From Incurvaria masculella (taxonomy: Eukaryota > Arthropoda > Insecta > Lepidoptera > Incurvariidae): a DNA stretch of 64,000 bases. Positions within the stretch are counted from its first letter, which is position 1. The number at the start of each line of letters is the position of its first letter. The notes beneath the pieces were generated by a model. The model saw only the letters and a list, made by a program, of their open reading frames with translations. It had not been told where the DNA came from and did no database searches. This document shows, in pieces, positions 12,601 through 21,600 of this stretch. The stretch covers positions 30,081,021 through 30,145,020 of the forward strand of contig OX335642.1 of assembly GCA_946894095.1 (NCBI GenBank), read 5' to 3'. The translations under genes were made by a program, and so were the position numbers.

Positions 12601-15600
12601 CACACTCGTACAACTATGTTACACAAAAAAATCTCTCCAATTTTACCTTTTTGTTATAGCGGCAAAAAAATACATATTATGTGAAAATTTCAGCTCCCTA
12701 CTTTTTACGGTTCATGAGATACAGCTCTGTGACAGACGGACGGACGGATGGATGGACGGACAGCGGAGGCTTAGTAACGGGGTTCCGTTTTCACCCTTTG
12801 GGTACGGAACCCTAAAAAACCAAAACAATCATTTCGATATAAGAACAGGAAGAAACCATGAAATCACCGGTGACGATCTGCCAGTCCGTGTGGACGGCCT
12901 GGGTGGCGTTGGCCGCCAGCGCGTCCAGCTGCGCCTTCAGCAGCTCCGTGTGGTGGCGGTGGTACCGGCCGCCGGCCACGCGCGGCCCGCTCCCGACCAG
13001 GGACCGGAGGTGCCTCCAGGCGCGTTCTTCGCTGAAGCGCGCGTACCCCTGCAATGTTCATGGGCCCAATCTGTTTTAGTGAAAACTTCTTTGGAGATGA
13101 TGCGATATGGAACTCGAAACGGAAAAGCGATCACAAAAGACATACATCTATAGGATTTAGCCTGCGAGATAATGAGATAGAATACATTATACGGTGTTTC
13201 CTTAAGATGGACGTTCCCCTTTCAATTCCCCTACTATGGGCGATAACCGTTTACATGCTCTAAATGTTTTACTAGGTTTTTGAATTTTTGGGTTCTAAAA
13301 TATATTGACGAGACCTATGTGTGTGTTACTTTTTTAATTTACCATTTAGATGGGAAAATACTGGCTAATGAACTTTGGAAAACGTTTGAAACGCTGGAAA
13401 ATCCTAGACATGGACACGAGATAGTTGACAGCACCGATATGGTGTAACTGGACAGGGAATGAGGCCTGCTGAAGCATCTCCTGCAAAATAGAACCACCGA
13501 AAACCATCAGAGCCCGTAGTCCCAGCTGTCACCTAAATTGGCGTTTACGGCAAACCGATAGACTGGCGTTATAAAATGTATGGAGAAATTGAAGAGCGAG
13601 TCCAAGTTTGATTTGACAGCTTACTCAACGTTGCCGTTAACGCGGACTCCGCGTTTTCATACAAATCGGAAGTCCCAGTTTAACTTTGACAGCTTAAAGA
13701 AGTAAAACCTCAGAATATCTAGTAAAAACTTGTATGGAGTTTGACGTTTTTTACGGAACTTCTAGGTGACAACTGGGACTAACAGCTCAGCAGCGGGAGC
13801 ACAAATGATTTTATCTGGCCGACAAACTTACGTACATAGTCTTTATCTTGTGTGCGCGACACTTGTCGCCAACTGATAGCATAAACAATGTTATGTCGAG
13901 TGAGGTTGTCAAAATAAACCCACACCATAGACAAATCTCGACAAAGAATAAATTTTGTCCATTTGTTGAAGCTCAAATAAATTTAATCCTACTAATTTGA
14001 CGTTTGTTGAGGATAATTTTGTCACCACCACCGGGAGGGTGTGTTAAATCCTAGAAGGAGGTGTTTGTTCGTGTTACGAATATGTGCGTATGTAGTGGCG
14101 ATGGCACAGGCGTTTCTTAACGTTTTCATGGTTCAAAGACATGGGAAAAGCGGTAATAAGAGCGAAAGATGGATGGGTTTGTTTGGGCAAAGACGTTTCC
14201 ATTCCATCCTTTACTTTCCATTGTAGGAAGTAATCAGGCGGAACGGCTTAGAGCAACGCTCCAGCTGAACGGGAAAACGAAAAAAGTGCAGAGATTAACG
14301 TCACATTGACATTAGATAAACTACAATCCTTCTAATCTAACAACGCAAATGCGCTAAACCAACCAATGTTTATCTAAATTCATTAAAACGTACTTAATTG
14401 TGCATCTATACGAAATTCAATTCGAAATAACTTAGGTGTAGGCGATTTGTAGGAAATGGCATTTTGTTCGCCGCTATTCTGTAAAACGCTATTTCTTGCT
14501 CCTTGCACTGAATATCATGGAGCAGTCTGCGCGAACACAGCCAGGGTCGGGAGGTTTAAAGTGACAGTCCTTGTGGACAAAACGGTGGGTGTTGCCACTC
14601 GATCTCGATAAATTAATCGAGCTCCCCATTTGTGATATCACAGTGGACAAAAATCCTCGACAAAATTTCTTATCCCTCTAGCTCGACAAGTGTCCACTTT
14701 CATTTGTGCTCCCGCTGCTGATCATGGCTCTGTGAGCCGTTAAGAAAAAAAAAAATCTCAGATGATTTGAACGAATGCCATAAGGGTATAAGCGACCTCC
14801 GCTTGACCTTGAAAATTAGATTTTTGACCGACCCCATGTTATACTTTGAGGGAAATTCGGCAGGGAGTCACTAGTATCTTGGATAACAATACTCACGGCT
14901 TCATCTTCACTGATCACCCGGGGCATGGAGTCATCGATGAGGCTGGTCAGGTATCCGAGAAGCAGGAGGAATCCAAACAGAATTGGTAGACCGTACGATG
15001 GTATCTAAACAGACACAGCGTTACATCAAAACATATCAGTTTTTCGAAATGCGCTTTTCAAATAAGTTATTCATAGAAGAAGCATCATGTAAAAAAAGAT
15101 GCGATTTTAATTTTATTAGTTCTAATTAGGTATTTTAAAAAACTGATTTGTTTTTGCTGAAAAGCAAACGGCTATGGGTCTTCTATTCCTAACGTATAGG
15201 CAGCGAGCGCGGAAGGACAAGAGTACAAACCTAAACTCTTTTTTATGGGGGCGCAGTAGCCACTTCTATGACCATACAAAAAAGGGAGCGCCGGCGAGTG
15301 AGTTCGCTTACGAATTCGCTCACTACTCTTGAATTCCAACGACACACAGGAACACATATAAACACGTAAAAAATAAATTTTGCAATTTCAAAAAGATGAA
15401 AGATGCATTGATGGTGTAGCTATATTTGAAACCTATAATGGTAAATATTGGACGCTCATATTCTTAGTTCAAACTTGTTTTATCAATATTTGTCTAATTT
15501 GAGAACACAAAGCACCAGCGAGTTACAGTTTTATCTTCAGCCTCATTGGCCCAGTGGCGCGACACTTCGGCGATCGCTCTCCGAAGTTAAGCAACACTGG

Positions 15601-18600
15601 GTCCGGTCTGGTCTTGGATGGGTGACCATTCGACCGTTGAGAGGCTGGCCGTGGTTCGGATTCCACCTTAAACTGTAGGTCCCCTTCCTTACTTACTAGG
15701 TGGTAGGGTTTATCCCGCCCGGGTTGGTACCATCGCATTGTATGAACGATGATCGAAGCGGCAATGAAAATTGTCCGTGTTTTCCATCCAGTTCAATGTA
15801 GCCGTGCAATATAAGGAAGGTCCTGGCATGGCACCTAGTTCCCATGTGGTGTGTTGGGCTAATACCATGACAGAAGGTGTGGTAGCCATCCATGTCCAGT
15901 CACATAAAAAATAAAAAATAAAAAAAAAGTTAACGTAGACCATCATCAATCTACATTTTAATTTTTTGGATTATCGATATTATAACGTTGTGGTTATTTC
16001 CAAATACATTTAAATTTTGTTTTACTTACGTCAGTATCAAACTGAACACAATTGGCTCAACTACAGTTACTGCCGCCATACGAATGAGCTTCAATAACTA
16101 CTCCCGGTCTTCCATGGTCGAGGTATGGCCACAAAATAACTTATCAAAAAATAAACGAAAAGACGACATATGATGCATGTTAAGGTGAAAAAGAAGAAAG
16201 GCAACACAATATATACATTTAGAACCCAATCACTGGAGTGTCTTTGTCACAGTATTAAATTCATACCGTCTCGTCTTGGGAGTCTACAGGGTTACTTCTA
16301 TTTTTTTAAATAAAAACCATCACTACTTAACAAGTCGCCATTTTGTCAAATTTGTCCCGAAGTGCTTGCGCCCGACATGCCATTATTGACTAGCGGACGT
16401 TGGATTGTTGTAACAATTTTTTTATGCAGTTTAAATATGAGGCGGCGAGAGGATAGGTACTTCTGACCTATTTCTAATTCTATGGTAGCTAGAGTTAATT
16501 GTAAATGTTAGCCTACATTAATGGTAAAAAAGCAAGCTACGATTAGATAAGTTTTCAAATAAGTTACTAATGCTTTCGATAATGACTAACAACTATTGCA
16601 GGAAGAAAAAACCAGCCAAGTGCACGGAAAGGCATTCCATATTAAAAGAACATAAAAAATTACTAATTCTTGTATGGGGACCCCTTTAATTTTGTTATTA
16701 CTATTTGTTGTTACAGCGGCAATAGAAATACACACTCTGTGAAAATTTCAGCTATTATGATGGTTCATGAGATACAGCCCGACAGACGGACAGGGCGGAC
16801 GGACAGACGGCGAGCGGTGGCTTGGTTACGTTGGCACCTTTTAAGTATCGAGGGGGCTAAGATAGATCTCCAAAGCCTAGTCTGCACCATCGATTATTCT
16901 AACTACATACTTAGTACTTATTTATGCACAAAACAATAAAACATGTAAAAGATCAAATGAAAGTAAGCGAATACACTCACTGATTTGACATGCTCAGCAT
17001 TTATTACAGCGTTTTTAAAATGTTCCTGAAATAATTAATAAATTTAATTACCAGCCCAGAACAGAATAGCAGTTTTCTTCCTTTAGGTAATTCAATGAAA
17101 ATGGCGACAGTGAAGTAAAGCGCAAAAAATGCTTAAGAATGGCCCATAAGCTATGCTCCCCATAGAAACGTAGTTTACTAATGATAACCACCACGTTTGT
17201 ATGGGGAGTGTAATTTTCTAGTGCTTACGTAGCGTAATCGTGGAAAATATTTATAAACCTACCCGACTAAACTTAACTAGATAACAGTAATATTTTATTT
17301 ACATTAGCAAATTAGTCTTGAAATGTTTAATTTTATTTCGTTCAGTGGTAATTATTTATGCATAAAGCAGTTCAGACAGTTTTGCAATAATTATCATCAA
17401 TTACATGGATTTCGACCCATCCGTGGTTTGCGACCCATGCAAACTACCCCTTTCCTGGGGAGTTACTGCGGTAAATGATCTTGCCGGATGAACAGGCAAG
17501 GGATTCAATCTGACGTTTATTGCATTACGCACGACCCGAACTAGTAAATTTCAGTTCACTTGGCCGAATTACATGTCGTTTGACAGTTAGCATGGTACGA
17601 AAGTCAACTAAACTTCAGATTTAATCACCCACCTGCCTGTATGGACAAATTTTTTTATTTCTATTATTGACGAAGGCTATTTTTTGCTAAAACAAATATT
17701 TTTCAGTAACGCTAAAAATCTAAACACATGTAACTTTCTGCATCCAAGTGTGCAAAGTTACCATAAGGAAAAAAATTATAAATTTAAAGAAAAATGAACT
17801 GTTCACCTGGCGAGTTCATTGACCATGGGTTTGCCAACCCTAACGGTCTGCCCACTGTCGTATTGCAAAATGTGGCAGACCGTCATGAAAATCAAATGAT
17901 AATATGTAATATTGTTTATTTATTTTATATTAGACAGGCAACTTAGGCTGATGTGTCTTAATCGAGTACATAGTTCATTGATGTATTAAAAGATTGAATT
18001 TTTTTTCAACTAATCGGTTTCAGTTCAATTATTTACTTATTAAAAAAAAAATTGAGGTAGATAACTGGCCAATTTAAATTCACACGTGCATAGTAATAAG
18101 AGGCAGTTGCTGGTGATTCATGTGGTGATGCTTGATGATCCTCGAATGATTTAAAGCATTGATCCTTAAGAGCGCCTTAAGAACGGCCCGTAAGCTATGC
18201 TCCCCATACAAACGTAGTTTACTAATCATTTGGAAACCGCTATTCCAATTAAATTGATATTTAATATCTAATATCAAGTAACAAATATCTGTGTCTGCAT
18301 GCTTTTGTTTTTTTGATAAATCCAAACCGAATGAAATTAAAGCAAAAAGAAAATCTTCATACGAATTTTGTTTTCTCTGTGGTTTGACCCAGAATACATT
18401 TACCGAAAAAACAAAGACATGCAGACACAGATATTTGTAGCCTAATATTAGATACCAAATATCAAGTAAGTTGGAACATTGGTTGTCGAATGATTAGTAA
18501 ACTACGTTTGTATGGGAGGCGAAATTTTCAGGTGCTTACGGGCCGACCTTACGAGAAGGATGCGTCGATGCATACAAGACAGGCAGTAAGATCCGAACAG

Positions 18601-21600
18601 AGTTAGCCCCGATTGCAGGAAGAGACGTCTGAGTTAAGCAGAGTTCAAACACGTCACTTTTGGTTAACCGCACGGAGTTTTTTCCATACTGTCCTTACAA
18701 AGTGATGTGTTTAATCATATGTTGACGTTGATTATTTTTTTTGTCCTTTCGTGCACTCGGCCCTTAGCCCCGATTGTAAAAAGAGACATCTCAGTTCAAA
18801 CACGTCATTTTTGTGAAAAGCATGGAGTTAACTCCGCTCCCTTGCTTGCTGTCCATAAAAAGTGACGTTTAATCAAACGTTGACTTTGATTTTGGTGGTT
18901 GGTCCTTTCTAACACTGGGCCCTTAACCTAAAATATTATTACTTTAGATACAACACCAATAAGCACAAAATGACAAGACCAAAATGGCTCAGTGGGGATC
19001 GGTTGCAGATCTGGGGCTAACCTGGCGTAAAATGTCATAAAATATGTGCAATAATTCGATCAATTCTGAACCAATCAGAAGTGGATGTTAAGTATTCTAC
19101 CCAGTTAGAGCGCAGAAGGAATGGTCAACTTATTTTAGATCTTAACACATTTGAAAAAAATATTTAGTTTTGCTATAAATTTATGTTTCTGGATTTCACT
19201 GCCTATTTTAACAAGCTAATCATAAACAATTACATGCGCATATAGGTTGTTGTTAATAAAATTAAGGCAATGAATACGAGGCGTACTTATTTTTAACAAA
19301 AACATCACAAACATGACAGTGAATGTAGCATGCATGGGAACACAGAAGAGAAAAAAAAGGAGAAGTGGCATGTGGGCGTTATCGCGACTCCACCGTATGG
19401 ATAAAGTATGCATATAATCGTATAAAGCTGGCCACACGACGTATGCCAGACGCAGTCAGTCCGCCGAAATGCATTCGCGAAATGCGTTCGCCAAGTCAGT
19501 TCCAATCCACACAGACCCTCCACTACATCTGCAACTATACATGCCACACGCAAAGTAAATTTTAGTTAGGTTGGAAGATTTAGAAAATTGGAGACAGCGG
19601 GTCTCATAGTAATCGGGTTAGATGGCACATCTCCTTCCTTTTTGATCTGAGCACGAGACAAACAAACAGATAAGCACCCGTTCTGAGGGTTTCTCCTGGC
19701 GGCAGTCGTCGGTGTCTTCTCCTGGGTCAATCTGGAGTGACAACCTCTGGAATGGCAGAACACATAACATTTATATGAATTAATGAATTTAATTTAATAT
19801 TTTTTCCCTTTTCCCGTCGGCTAGGCATTCGTTGCTTTTAAAATTTCCTTAAGTAAAGCTTCCAATACTTTTTAAAGTTTTAGGGTTTTTTTTTCATTAA
19901 ATAAGGAAAAACATTCTAGAAGTTATGCCTTCAGAAACCTTTTTTCACGAAATTTTCTAATGTAAAACTTAAGCTTTTCTTCGTGGACGAACACTATAAG
20001 CCGGTAAAATTAGATTTCATTCTAAGCAAGTATGTCGTTTTTTTCACAATCCTCATAATATTTTTCTTTTTATAACTTAGTGACACATCCCTGATAATAA
20101 CTGATAAAAATAGAATGCCCAAGACAATAACAAATGAGATATAGAAAAAATATATAAAAAAGTCTATTTATTAATATTTATTTATATAATATTATATTTT
20201 CATAATCATTATAATTTATTATTTCAACCAATATGATGTACCCAGAATCGATTGTGAAGCAAGGACACATTAATTAAGGAAATAAAGCAGTAAAAAGAAC
20301 AAATTTATGAATAAGCTGTAAGGCTGGACTTGAAACCACAACCATATCTTTTGCGGGCAGTGTCTTTACCAATCCCGCCACCTACTCTATACCCATAATT
20401 TGAAATTCTTCTGCGGTCTCTCCTCTCAAATTAATTTACAATCCTAAATACCAGATATACTAAACATTTTATGACAGTAATGAGCCAAAGGTTTTAAAGC
20501 CGATTAGCGTACTATCAAAGAACTTTACTGTAATCTATGCCTATAACTTATAGTGTTGATTTGAAATATTGATATTGGAGGTCTAGGCGCTCAGTAACAT
20601 TTTTTTATTCTTTGCAGAAATGAATAAACTCAGGATATAATTGTATCAAATGTATTTTAATAGAAGTATAATTGTAATTTATGTATTTCACTTATCAGAA
20701 TGAATATTACCTATTTGGATAAGCTACGTAATCACTTACCAATAAAATATAACTGGCAAAGTGGGACTCAAACTCAAAACTCCGAGGAAGTGTTCTGTAA
20801 ATGCTTACGAGCATCTTGTGTAATTTGCCATTGAGGCTAATTTAGTGAATAAAAATAAAGTTGTAATTTTTTAAAGGTAACATTCCTATTCCGTACTAGA
20901 AAGTGTCTTTAATAATAACGAGCATAAGCCTTCTGAGTCATTGAGATTATATTGCTTGATAAATCTGAGAAAAGATACCACTTGACTGGACCGGATTTTT
21001 TATCTGCAACTAGAGAATATTATAAATGTTTTTAGATTAACACCGTGGCGCCACAGAATGGCAGCTAATCAAAAATTTTAAAAACCTACTAAAACATTGA
21101 GAACATGTAAAAAGGTATCGCCCATAGTATGGGTTGCATGGCTCCTCTTTACATCCACATTTTTTGTAAGAGATCCAAAATTGTACTAAAAACGGCTTTA
21201 TTAAATCGAACTAGATGCTTGATGACCATTCCCATTAATTTATTTATTTTTTGTCCAAAAGTTCGATTTTTTCACGGAATATGCAATAATTTTGGACATA
21301 GATTATTCAATGATAAAATAACAGTCTAAGCAAAGGTAGTCATCAAGCTAGGTGGCGTAGACATGTTGCAGTCTTATCATCACAGAGCCTGTCTTTTTCT
21401 TTGAAACAGAGAAGGTGCCAGATCGCAACAAAACGATTTTGTAGAGCACCTGCTGTGTAATAAGTTACTCCATCGGGAAGCGCACTCTTAAGGTGGCCCA
21501 ACCCGGCAGGCTTAACTCATTCGCGGGCATGGTACAAAACCGTGGTGTTGCGCTCTGGGACCTTCTCTGTTTCAAAGAATAAGACAGGCTCCATGATGAG

